The notes under the pieces are model-generated. The model worked only from the letters and a program-made list of their open reading frames with translations, ran no database searches and had not been told where the DNA came from. A DNA stretch of 42,039 bases from CAZJJK01 sp964546285 (GTDB taxonomy: Bacteria; Spirochaetota; Spirochaetia; Treponematales; Breznakiellaceae). The position numbers and the translations under genes are program-made. How positions within the stretch are numbered: position 1 is the stretch's first letter; each line of letters opens with the position of its first letter. The DNA is taken from positions 1-42,039 of the forward strand of contig CAZJJK010000015.1 in assembly GCA_964546285.1 (NCBI GenBank). Reading direction: 5' to 3'. Of this stretch, positions 1 through 7,368 are shown in pieces.

Positions 1-486
1 CGTCTTTCCTCCAGGAAAATGGATTCTTAAAATAGTGTGAGATATCCGGGCTAGCCGTAGATTTACGCCAAGTTTCGGCGGTTCGTAGTCCTCCGGTAAT
101 TCTTCTTCTTTGTAAATATATAGCTGGTTAATGCCTACTTCGGCCATAAGCGCCACCGGCCCTATCCGTGGGCGGATACCGACATCGAAAAGATTCAGCA
201 TGCCGGGTCTGAAGATGCCTTCCCGAATAAAACCGTTCTCATCTATTGAGCTGGTAAAAGACTGTACCATCTGTGGAGGTAGAATAAGGGCGTCCGCGGA
301 CGCATAGAATAACCATAGGAAGGAATACCCCGCATGCAGGGCTATCGCTAAATCATCGTCTTCTCCCTCGCCTTGTTCCGTTTCAATTAAGGATGGGGCT
401 ACGCCAAGCCCCAACTCAATTTCCGCCCAAGCTGGAGCGCCGAGCAGGATAAGCGTCAGCGCCGCTAGTATAGCGTTCCTCGTCAT
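1..486 (-). CDS. Exported protein of unknown function, 3' end beyond window
   Basis: An open frame of 162 codons runs from an ATG at 484-486 to the left edge without a stop, so the C-terminus is missing. The start is supported by GGGGAGG about five bases upstream (complement of roughly 491-497). Residues 1-21 form a classic signal peptide (MTRNAILAALTLILLGAPAWA, cut before EIELG). The mature part alternates short hydrophobic and polar stretches, for example GYSFLWLFYASADALIL and GPVALMAEVGINQLYIY, and has few charged helices. This suggests a small outer-membrane beta-barrel or a periplasmic beta-rich protein; that is inference from composition only. I recognise no family. It is transcribed divergently from the chemoreceptor gene at 828. 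Confidence 0.75.
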   Translation of the reverse strand, partial: MTRNAILAALTLILLGAPAWAEIELGLGVAPSLIETEQGEGEDDDLAIALHAGYSFLWLFYASADALILPPQMVQSFTSSIDENGFIREGIFRPGMLNLFDVGIRPRIGPVALMAEVGINQLYIYKEEELPEDYEPPKLGVNLRLARISHTILRIHFPGGKT

Positions 487-538
487 ATTGACCTCCCCGT
501 CATCTCCGCTTTAGCGGAAATCTTTCTATGTGACCTTA

Positions 539-566
539 ATTATACATCTAAATTTAAGGTATTCAA
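539..566 (-). promoter_or_regulatory. Candidate sigma-70 promoter for the left-edge gene
   Basis: Read on the minus strand, TTGAAT (complement of 561-566) is followed after 16 bases by a perfect TATAAT (complement of 539-544). The distance to the ATG at 486 leaves a leader of about 45 bases that contains a small palindrome, TCCGCTTTAGCGGA (505-518). This is a sequence match only. Confidence 0.45.
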
Positions 567-637
567 TATTTTTGACAAACACTGGAAAGAAAAGACAAGA
601 AGTTTTAAGGCCTTTCATATATACTACTAACTGAGGC

Positions 638-666
638 GCTTTTAAAAGTCTTCAACTTTTAAAAGC
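638..666. repeat. Inverted repeat 1 (11-bp perfect stem)
   Basis: GCTTTTAAAAG (638-648) pairs perfectly with CTTTTAAAAGC (656-666) around the 7-base loop TCTTCAA. Each arm also contains a self-palindromic TTTTAAAA core, so it could be a DNA site as well as an RNA hairpin. It is not followed by a T-run, which argues against a simple terminator. Confidence 0.7.
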
Positions 667-684
667 CGACAATAATGGCAAGCG

Positions 685-741
685 CAGTTTTATTGCTATT
701 ATTTGTATTATATGTAGATAATAATCCTCGCAATAAAACTG
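685..741. repeat. Inverted repeat 2 (12-bp perfect stem)
   Basis: CAGTTTTATTGC (685-696) pairs perfectly with GCAATAAAACTG (730-741). The inner sequence adds TATTAT and ATAATA arms, so a longer imperfect stem is possible. A candidate promoter for the chemoreceptor lies within the loop. Confidence 0.7.
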
Positions 742-744
742 TGA

Positions 745-783
745 GAGGTTCTTGCGAAAGTAACCGACTTTAGCAAGAACCTC
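745..783. repeat. Inverted repeat 3 (11-bp stem plus inner 4 bp)
   Basis: GAGGTTCTTGC (745-755) pairs perfectly with GCAAGAACCTC (773-783). After one mismatch, AAAG (757-760) pairs with CTTT (768-771), leaving a 7-base loop. It ends 44 bases before the chemoreceptor start, in the likely mRNA leader, and has no T-run after it. Confidence 0.7.
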
Positions 784-827
784 AACTGTGTGATTAGGCT
801 AATTGATTAAGAAAGGGGAAACGATTA

Positions 828-3113
828 ATGAAACGTTTTCTATGCGCCGCGCTATTCTATGGGTTGGTTTTTAGTCTTTGGGCTGTGCCTCAAACCTGGA
901 CGGCTGGTGGTTCTCCGCTGCGGATCACGGGTTGGGAGATGAAGGAAACCGAGCGTTCCCAGGGCCCTTTGACGGAAATAGAGTTGAGCGGAGGGTTGAC
1001 GCCGTACCAAGGAGCTTTTCTTGAACATGATGAGGGGATAGAGAATAGCCGCTATACGTTTCAGGCCGAAATTATGTTGCCTCCAACGGCAAAGGATAAA
1101 CCCTTAGCCATACTGCTTGGGCCAAGCGACTACCCCAACGATCTTTATGTTAACGGCGTCCAACTGGCCAAAACCGGGGAATATATCGATAGGTATAACT
1201 CGACCATTTATTACAGTTCGCGGGTGTATTTGCCGCCCAGCCTGCTTGTGTACGGCGCCGAAACGAACCGAATACGGGTGGAAAGTTTCCCCGCTTATGA
1301 GACAAGTCCGCTCGCGGATGTGTATATAGGGTCTTATGCCGATATTACTCGGATGGTTTTTTTCCGTAACCTGTTCAATGTGAATCTTGTCCAAGCCGTG
1401 GTGGTAGTCGCTCTTATCATCGCTATCTTTTTCGCGTTCATGTTTTTCCGCTCCCCAAACAAAGATCAGCGCTACTTGTTCTGTATGCTGCTCAGCTTAT
1501 CCTTCGCTCTTGGGTATTTGAACATGAGCCTGTTTCACGACGCCGCGGACGACGTATTACTGGATAAGCTGTCGCGTACCGGTTTAGCCGCCACAAGCTT
1601 GAATCTTTGTTTTTTCGCCATTAGCTATGTCGGCGTTTTTTCCACGGTTCGCTGGCTAAAGCCGGTTTTGGCGCTTCCTTGCTTTGTTTCCATCGTTGGC
1701 AACTGGCTGCAAACCGATAAGCGCGGGCTCGCGGCTTTTTTTTCATCATTTACCTCTAATTTTGTGTTAATGCCCTTCTTGCTATTAACGGGGTTTGTGC
1801 TGGTTATTGGTCTGATTAGGAAGTTTGAAAGCGGGCGTGTCGTTATTTTAATTGGTTTTGTGGCCGCGGTGGCGGCCAGCGTTCATGATCTGTATTATGT
1901 GACAATACATATAACCCCATATTGCTATGTGGTGGCTTATGGCTACTTAGCGCTGCTAGTCTCAATTTTCTTTGTCAGCGCCTTAGAACAGGGCACTATA
2001 GCCAGAGAGCTTGGATCAAGGACGCGTCGTTTAGATGAGAGAAATCAGACTTTAGGAGAGCTTGTCGCCGAATTAACGACGGTTTCCGAAGGCTTGGTTA
2101 AGGCTTCTACCAGCATGTCCACTACGATCAGTCAAACCTTAGGCGCCGTAACGGCCTTTGGGGACGAGAATAAGCGGATTTGTGACGCGATGGGCGAGCA
2201 GATAGGGCGCGTGGAGGCTGAATTAGTCTCAATCCGAAAGACTATGGCCATATCGTCACATCGGATACCGGAAGCCTTGGAAAATCAGTCTGGCGCGGTA
2301 GCGGCGGTAGAGAGGGCTTTGGAGCGGATGAAGGCCGCTATCGCGGAAAACCTGGATTCCGCGGAAGCTTCTAACGCGGTGGCCGGCTCTCTGGCTTCGG
2401 AGGCGGATTCGGGGTCTAAGGTTCTTGTCGCCTCAAAAAAAGCTATAGGAGAGGTGGTTGAACATACCAAGTCTTTGCAAGGCATCTTAGCGGCGATTGA
2501 CGATATCGTTTCAAGAACCCATGTGTTATCCATTAACGCCGCTATTGAATCGGCGCGTCTGGGCGCGGCCGGTAAGGGTTTCGCTGTTGTGGCGCAGGAG
2601 ATCAGAGGCTTGTCAGACCAATCGCAGCGTAGTTTAGGCTCCAGTTTTGGTACTATCAAAGATATGGCGGAAGCGGTTGATAAGGGAGCGGACCTGTCCG
2701 ATAGGGCGGCCGCTTCCCTAATGGCTATCGCCGCCAAGTCCGTGGAATCGGCGGCTAAGGCGTCGGCGATGCGGGAACGTATGGTAGCCCTGCGGACCGA
2801 TGGTGAAGGGATAGTGGAAAGCGCTGGAGAGTTGACCCGTCAAACGGAGCTGCTTAGGCGCCTCGCTCAGGAGCAAAGGGAAGCTAATGAGACAAGTCAG
2901 GCCGATTTCCAAGCTCTTCACGATACCTTGGATTGTTTAGCGAAACAGCTGACCGAGCAGGATAAGCGTAAAAAATCCTTGTATTTCGCCCTTGATATGC
3001 TTAAAGAGGTGGCTGAGGCTAATGACAGGCATATCGCGGATCTGCGGGCGAGCCTTCACAAGGCGAGAGACGCGGATGTTCAAGAAATGATCCCGGATAT
3101 GCTTGGGGTTTAA
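828..3113 (+). CDS. Methyl-accepting chemotaxis protein with 7TM-DISM sensor
   Basis: This 761-residue receptor has an unusual sensor. Residues 1-26 are a signal peptide. Residues about 30-180 form a periplasmic beta-rich domain containing DLYVNGVQLAKTGEY, which resembles the jelly-roll sensor domains found in 7TMR-DISM proteins. About seven hydrophobic segments span 184-385. A long helical cytoplasmic part follows directly, with the MCP hairpin tip around residues 566-602 (INAAIESARLGAAGKGF, then EIRGLS). No HAMP domain is evident between membrane and signalling parts. By family knowledge it should couple an extracellular, possibly carbohydrate-type, signal to CheA/CheW; the ligand cannot be read from sequence. 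It is monocistronic, with hairpins upstream and a strong terminator downstream. Confidence 0.9.
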   Translation: MKRFLCAALFYGLVFSLWAVPQTWTAGGSPLRITGWEMKETERSQGPLTEIELSGGLTPYQGAFLEHDEGIENSRYTFQAEIMLPPTAKDKPLAILLGPSDYPNDLYVNGVQLAKTGEYIDRYNSTIYYSSRVYLPPSLLVYGAETNRIRVESFPAYETSPLADVYIGSYADITRMVFFRNLFNVNLVQAVVVVALIIAIFFAFMFFRSPNKDQRYLFCMLLSLSFALGYLNMSLFHDAADDVLLDKLSRTGLAATSLNLCFFAISYVGVFSTVRWLKPVLALPCFVSIVGNWLQTDKRGLAAFFSSFTSNFVLMPFLLLTGFVLVIGLIRKFESGRVVILIGFVAAVAASVHDLYYVTIHITPYCYVVAYGYLALLVSIFFVSALEQGTIARELGSRTRRLDERNQTLGELVAELTTVSEGLVKASTSMSTTISQTLGAVTAFGDENKRICDAMGEQIGRVEAELVSIRKTMAISSHRIPEALENQSGAVAAVERALERMKAAIAENLDSAEASNAVAGSLASEADSGSKVLVASKKAIGEVVEHTKSLQGILAAIDDIVSRTHVLSINAAIESARLGAAGKGFAVVAQEIRGLSDQSQRSLGSSFGTIKDMAEAVDKGADLSDRAAASLMAIAAKSVESAAKASAMRERMVALRTDGEGIVESAGELTRQTELLRRLAQEQREANETSQADFQALHDTLDCLAKQLTEQDKRKKSLYFALDMLKEVAEANDRHIADLRASLHKARDADVQEMIPDMLGV

Positions 3114-3120
3114 CGACGCT

Positions 3121-3155
3121 AAAAAAAGAGGCGGCCTTGAGCCGCCTCTTTTTTT
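3121..3155. terminator. Bidirectional rho-independent terminator
   Basis: GAGGCGGC (3128-3135) and GCCGCCTC (3141-3148) form an 8-bp GC stem with loop CTTGA, flanked by A7 on the left and T7 on the right. It works on both strands and sits between the convergent chemoreceptor and potD genes, ending both. Confidence 0.92.
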
Positions 3156-3168
3156 CTGTCCGCTCTCT

Positions 3169-4209
3169 CTATTCGCCGACTCTGATGCTTTGCCAAATTT
3201 CGTTATATAATTCCAAATTGGCGCCTAGATCTTCTTTTAGTTCCGTTTTTACAAGGTCTTCAGCCAGATAATACGGCTTCGTCTTTTGCAAGGCGCGGGC
3301 TGGTATATTAGCTGTGGCGGGAAAGCCGAAATAGTCGCAGAATTCCGCGTATATTTCCGGACGGTGGATAAAATCCATGAATTTATGCGCTAAATCGATA
3401 TTTTTCGCTCCCTTTAAGATACACATGCTGTCCAAATAGCTGGGGCCGCCTTCGGGCGGGATAAAGAAAGCCACGTTTTCGCGTTGGTCTTCACTAATTT
3501 CTTCATAAACAACTTCCGCGTAGCCCTGGACCACCCAAAATTCACCCGCCGCGAAGCCTTTCCCAAAGGATTCGGCGTCAAACTTCAGTAAGTTCGGTTT
3601 CCACTGTTCGTTGACGAGTTTTTTGGCCGCTTCAAGCTCCGCCGGATCGACGGTGTTCACCGAATATCCCAAATAAGCTAAAGCGTCTCCCACAACTTCC
3701 CTCATGTCATCCAGCATCGTCATCTTACCCTTTAGGTCTTGTCTGGCGAAAATGGACCAGCTTTTCTCAAAGTTAGGCACCTTCTCTGTATTGACGGCTA
3801 CGCCGGCCGCTCCGTAATAGTAGGGTACGCCGTAATCCATCGCGGGATCATAAGTCGCCTTTTTCATGATAAGAGGATCGATATTATCGATATTCGTCAA
3901 TTTCGATTTATCGATCTTTTCCAGCATGCCTTCAGTTTTCATAATGGAAACATAATCGCCCGAAGGGAAGACTATGTCATAACCGGAGCCGCCGGCCTTT
4001 AGTTTGGCGAACATTTCCTCATTAGAGGCAAAGGTGTCGTAAATAACATCCACGCCATACTCGGCCTCAAACTTCTCAATAACGGAATCTGGCGTATAAT
4101 ATGTCCAGTTATAGATATAAAGCTTATCGCCAGCTTTTTGGCCTCCCGCCGCGGCTTCCGGTAGACAGGCGATAATAGCGATAAGCGCCGCGAATAATGC
4201 CTTCTTCAT
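3169..4209 (-). CDS. potD: Spermidine/putrescine ABC transporter substrate-binding protein PotD
   Basis: This 346-residue protein captures polyamine in the periplasm and delivers it to PotBC. It starts with an export signal containing a possible lipobox (IIAC, Cys15), so it may be a lipoprotein. The mature N-terminus KLYIYNWTYYTPDSVIEKF and the segments YDIVFPSGDYVSIM and GVPYYYGAAGVAVN are typical of the PotD/PotF family. Length is normal. The ATG is preceded by AAGGAGG at a good distance. It is the last gene of potABCD, separated from potC by 84 bases, and ends in the bidirectional terminator. Whether spermidine or putrescine is preferred cannot be told from sequence alone. Confidence 0.92.
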   Translation of the reverse strand: MKKALFAALIAIIACLPEAAAGGQKAGDKLYIYNWTYYTPDSVIEKFEAEYGVDVIYDTFASNEEMFAKLKAGGSGYDIVFPSGDYVSIMKTEGMLEKIDKSKLTNIDNIDPLIMKKATYDPAMDYGVPYYYGAAGVAVNTEKVPNFEKSWSIFARQDLKGKMTMLDDMREVVGDALAYLGYSVNTVDPAELEAAKKLVNEQWKPNLLKFDAESFGKGFAAGEFWVVQGYAEVVYEEISEDQRENVAFFIPPEGGPSYLDSMCILKGAKNIDLAHKFMDFIHRPEIYAEFCDYFGFPATANIPARALQKTKPYYLAEDLVKTELKEDLGANLELYNEIWQSIRVGE

Positions 4210-4293
4210 ACTAATTTCCTCCTTAACCTACTTTACGGGGCGCTACCGATAGAAAGGGTATGCCGTCCCGGTATATCCATGAGCGTATCTGCC

Positions 4294-5139
4294 TTATTTT
4301 GCCGCTATATATTTTAAGAAATTGCGAAGCGAATACGTTAACAATACCGTTCCCAGTATCATGACGACCGATAGGGCGTTTATTACCGGAGAAACCCCGA
4401 AACGTATGGCCGAATAAACATAGAGCGGCAACGTGGTTGATCCGGGGCCGGAAACGAAAAACGTAATGACGAAATCCTCAAGGGATAGGGTTATCGCCGT
4501 TAGGAAGCCGGAAACGATGCCCGGCATAGACGCGGGGATAATAACCCTAAACAAGGTTTGCCGTTCCGTCGCTCCTAGATCATGTGCCGCCTCAATGATT
4601 GAATAGTCAAATTCGTCCAAACGCGCCATGACCATTAAAAACACAAAGGGTAAATTGAATGTGGTGTGAGCGATATATATGGTTCCCAGACCAAGTTTTA
4701 ATTTAATGCCAGCGAAAAAAACCAAGAGCGAGACGCCGATAATAATCTCCGGCAGTATCATTGGTAGAAACGTGATGGCCTGTACATACGCGCGCAACTT
4801 GAATTTATACCAGTTGACGCCGATAGCCCCAAGCGTTCCGATCACGGTGGCGGTAGCGGCGGAGCTGAAAGCTATAAGGGCCGAATTGCCGAAGGCTCGC
4901 CATAGATCCTCGGAGTCAAAGAACAGTTTTTCATACCAGACAAAGGAAAAGCCGGTCCACGCGTTGCCCTTTGAGGCGTTGAAGGAATAGAGCACCAGCA
5001 CAAAGAGCGGCAGAAAGAGAAAAACGAGCGTGGCGAGAAAAATAGTCTGAGAAAACGAGAATTGCCGTCGATAAGCCATGCGGGCATGGCGGGCGGGCGG
5101 CGTGTTGGGAGGTTTCCGGACAACGACGATGCCGCTCAT
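4294..5139 (-). CDS. potC: Spermidine/putrescine ABC transporter permease PotC
   Basis: This 281-residue inner-membrane permease forms the channel together with PotB. About six hydrophobic segments are visible, starting with FSQTIFLATLVFLFLPLFVL near residues 28-47. The cytoplasmic EAA loop that contacts the ATPase is present as EAAHDLGATERQTLFRVIIP. Its ATG overlaps the potB stop in an ATGA arrangement (5136-5139), so translation is probably coupled. Residues 1-25 are a slightly long basic N-terminus. The order A-B-C-D and the family signature make the assignment safe. Confidence 0.93.
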   Translation of the reverse strand: MSGIVVVRKPPNTPPARHARMAYRRQFSFSQTIFLATLVFLFLPLFVLVLYSFNASKGNAWTGFSFVWYEKLFFDSEDLWRAFGNSALIAFSSAATATVIGTLGAIGVNWYKFKLRAYVQAITFLPMILPEIIIGVSLLVFFAGIKLKLGLGTIYIAHTTFNLPFVFLMVMARLDEFDYSIIEAAHDLGATERQTLFRVIIPASMPGIVSGFLTAITLSLEDFVITFFVSGPGSTTLPLYVYSAIRFGVSPVINALSVVMILGTVLLTYSLRNFLKYIAAK

Positions 5140-6032
5140 AGACCGTTCCCCAAGGCGTCGGCTTTGATAAGTTTATCCTGAGCGACGCTGGCGGCTTCCC
5201 GCCGCTGTAGATTCATCATCAGCAAGACGCCAACCGTCGTTACCGTTGTGATTACCATGGAGATAGCGGCCGCGAGCGGCCAGTTTCTGGTCTTTGCCAG
5301 CTGATCCGCGATTATATTGCCCAGCATATACGAATCTTTGCCGCCCACCAGCAGAGGGACGGCATAGGCGCCAAAAATAGGAATAAAGGTAAACAGCACC
5401 GCGGTAAAAACGCCGCCCTTTATATTGGGCAGCAGTATTTTTATCATGGCTTGCGGCTTTGTGGCACCAAGGTCGCGAGCCGCCTCCAAAAGCGAAAAAT
5501 CGAATTTATCTATGGTGGAAAAGAGAGGGAGAATGGCATATGGAAGGTACATATATACCAATACTAGAATTACCGCTTCCTGGTTGTAGAGGAATTGTAC
5601 ATAATCCTTGGTTATCCCAAAAAAGAGCAGCGCGTCGTTAAGGAAGCCGTTGTTGCCGAGTATGGTTATCCACGCGTATACGCGGATAAGGAAATTTGTC
5701 CAAAAAGGAATTATGACCAGCATCAGAAGCAGGGTTTGGTTCTTGCTTTTTGCCATATAGTAACCGCAGGGCAGAGCTAGGAGTATGGTTAAGGCGGTCG
5801 CGATGATAGAGCTTATAAGGGTACGAAAGGCGACTCCAGCGAAGGTCGCGTTGAAAAGGCCGTTATAGCCCGCCAGGGAAAATTCCCATTCCACGCCGCC
5901 GTATAAGCCTTTTTTGAGGAAGCTGTAAGCTATGATGATAGCGAGCGGCGCGAGAAAGAAAACGGTAAACCAAAGGGCGGTTGGCCCCGCGTACAACAAC
6001 CCGTAATTGGGCTTGTTGGGCGCGGCTTTCAC
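5136..6032 (-). CDS. potB: Spermidine/putrescine ABC transporter permease PotB
   Basis: This inner-membrane permease is the partner of PotC. The frame is open up to 6098, but I place the start at the GTG of 6030-6032, which overlaps the potA stop as GTGA and gives 298 residues beginning (V)KAAPNKPNYGLLYAGPTALW. The longer version would add 22 arginine-rich residues and overlap potA by 70 bases. Six membrane segments and the EAA loop (EAARDLGATKPQAMIKILLP) are seen. FLIRVYAWITILGNNGFLN is characteristic of PotB. It is coupled to potA upstream and to potC downstream. Confidence 0.9.
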   Translation of the reverse strand: MKAAPNKPNYGLLYAGPTALWFTVFFLAPLAIIIAYSFLKKGLYGGVEWEFSLAGYNGLFNATFAGVAFRTLISSIIATALTILLALPCGYYMAKSKNQTLLLMLVIIPFWTNFLIRVYAWITILGNNGFLNDALLFFGITKDYVQFLYNQEAVILVLVYMYLPYAILPLFSTIDKFDFSLLEAARDLGATKPQAMIKILLPNIKGGVFTAVLFTFIPIFGAYAVPLLVGGKDSYMLGNIIADQLAKTRNWPLAAAISMVITTVTTVGVLLMMNLQRREAASVAQDKLIKADALGNGL

Positions 6033-7156
6033 TCGTGTACCACCGAGACGAGATACCCGTCGTCGGCGCTCCATGACAGGTAGACGGAGTCCTTCCATAC
6101 AATGTCCGGACCTTCATCGGAATAGTTGGCGTGTTGCTTAATGACCTTAAAGACGGTTTTATCGGAAATACGGACATAGAATTTTGTTTGAAACCCGGAA
6201 TAGATAGGCTCGTCCACTATGCCTTCCAATTGATTGATGTCCTTACGCTTTGTCGCCGGCTTCTCCGTGGCTATAAAGATTTTTTCAGGTCTTACGGTAA
6301 AACACACCCGTTGTCCCACTGTTACGCTGTCCACCGTTGTTACCTTGACGCGTCCAAGTTCGGGAATTTCCAGTTCAACCATGGAAACGCCTTCACCCTC
6401 AGTCGGGCTTACCGAAAGCACGTCTCCCTCAAAAAGGTTGGTTTCGCCGATGAATTTCGCCACGAAATCCGTGGCGGGGCTTTCGTAAATTTCGTGTGGC
6501 GTCCCGATCTGAAGGATGTCTCCCTGATTCATTACCGCTAAGCGGTCGGATACGGAGAGGGCTTCTTGTTGATCGTGCGTGACATAGATAAAGGTTATGC
6601 CGATTTTATCGTGAATGCGGTCCAGTTCAATAAGCATGTGTTGCCGCAGCTTAGCGTCTAGAGCCGACAAGGGTTCATCCAAAAGCAGGACGCTGGGTTC
6701 GTTTATAAGAGCCCTAGCTATCGCCACGCGCTGTTTTTGCCCGCCGGAAAGTTGATTGGGCCTTTTGGCGGCGTGAGGTTCCAGTTCAACCAGCTTAAGA
6801 TAGTCATTGACTTGATCCCTTACGACACGGTTTGAAGCCTTTCGCAACCTTAAGGGGAAGGCCACGTTTTCAAAGACCGTTAAATGGGGAAATAAGGCGT
6901 AATTTTGGAAAACCGTATTGACATGACGTTTATTTGGCGCCAGCGGAAGAACATCCGTACCGTCAAGAAGGACAATGCCATCATTCGGTGTCTCAAAGCC
7001 AGCGATAATTCTCAGCAAGGTGGTCTTACCGCAACCGGAAGGACCTAGCAGGGAAAAGAATTCGCCCTTTTTAATATCGACGCTAACGTTCTTTAGTACC
7101 TTAAAATCGCCGAACGCCTTGGAAACGCGTTCGATGGTGACATCGCTCCCTTTCAA
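6029..7156 (-). CDS. potA: Spermidine/putrescine ABC transporter ATPase PotA
   Basis: This 375-residue ATPase powers polyamine uptake by PotBCD. Walker A is GPSGCGKTT, the Q-loop region is VFQNYALFPH, the signature is LSGGQKQR, Walker B is VLLLDEPLSALD, and the H-loop is YVTHDQQEA. A C-terminal TOBE-type domain (about residues 245-375) follows, as is usual for this family. The start is a TTG (complement of 7154-7156) preceded by GGGGAGG about 13 bases away. No in-frame ATG lies near it; the nearby ATG in GATGTC is out of frame. It is the first gene of the operon, and it diverges from the adenylate cyclase operon. Confidence 0.93.
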   Translation of the reverse strand: MKGSDVTIERVSKAFGDFKVLKNVSVDIKKGEFFSLLGPSGCGKTTLLRIIAGFETPNDGIVLLDGTDVLPLAPNKRHVNTVFQNYALFPHLTVFENVAFPLRLRKASNRVVRDQVNDYLKLVELEPHAAKRPNQLSGGQKQRVAIARALINEPSVLLLDEPLSALDAKLRQHMLIELDRIHDKIGITFIYVTHDQQEALSVSDRLAVMNQGDILQIGTPHEIYESPATDFVAKFIGETNLFEGDVLSVSPTEGEGVSMVELEIPELGRVKVTTVDSVTVGQRVCFTVRPEKIFIATEKPATKRKDINQLEGIVDEPIYSGFQTKFYVRISDKTVFKVIKQHANYSDEGPDIVWKDSVYLSWSADDGYLVSVVHE

Positions 7157-7368
7157 TTCGGGTCTCGTACCTCCCCGTCGGCCGCTTTGGTCGAGCTTAT
7201 AGCGAACAATGCGGTTTTATAGTGAGCTTGTCAATGCCGATCGCGGCCCGCTTCAGAGGAAACGCTTATAAGGCTTTCTTAAAGGAATGGGGAGTTTTTT
7301 TATGGAAAAACGCTTGTACAGGGTGGAAGTCAAGGCTATTATCAACGATAGAGGAAAGTTGCAGGCGC
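7157..7368. other. Divergent region between potA and the cyclase operon
   Basis: These 212 bases should hold both promoters. On the minus strand a TTGACA (complement of 7229-7234) is followed after 17 bases by a poor -10 (CATTGT). No clear plus-strand promoter was found. Frames in this stretch are open (7222 onward in the cyclase frame, 7287 onward in another), but the residues before the cyclase Met at 7369 have no membrane or domain signature. I therefore treat it as non-coding, with some doubt. Confidence 0.4.

Larger units (their letters stand above)
487..827. other. Divergent intergenic region with stacked hairpins
   Basis: This 341-base gap is AT-rich compared with the genes and holds no convincing ORF. 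It contains the minus-strand promoter at 539-566 and three consecutive inverted repeats between 638 and 783. A possible plus-strand promoter, TTGCTA (693-698), 18 bases, then GATAAT (717-722), lies inside the second inverted repeat. The receptor gene at 828 is preceded by AAGGGGAA as ribosome-binding site. Confidence 0.6.

Noticed and set aside
572..577. TTGACA as -35 of the chemoreceptor promoter
   Set aside because: No acceptable -10 sequence occurs 15-19 bases downstream.
3121..3155. Possible small RNA at the inverted repeat
   Set aside because: A GC stem with A7 and T7 between convergent genes is fully explained as a bidirectional terminator.
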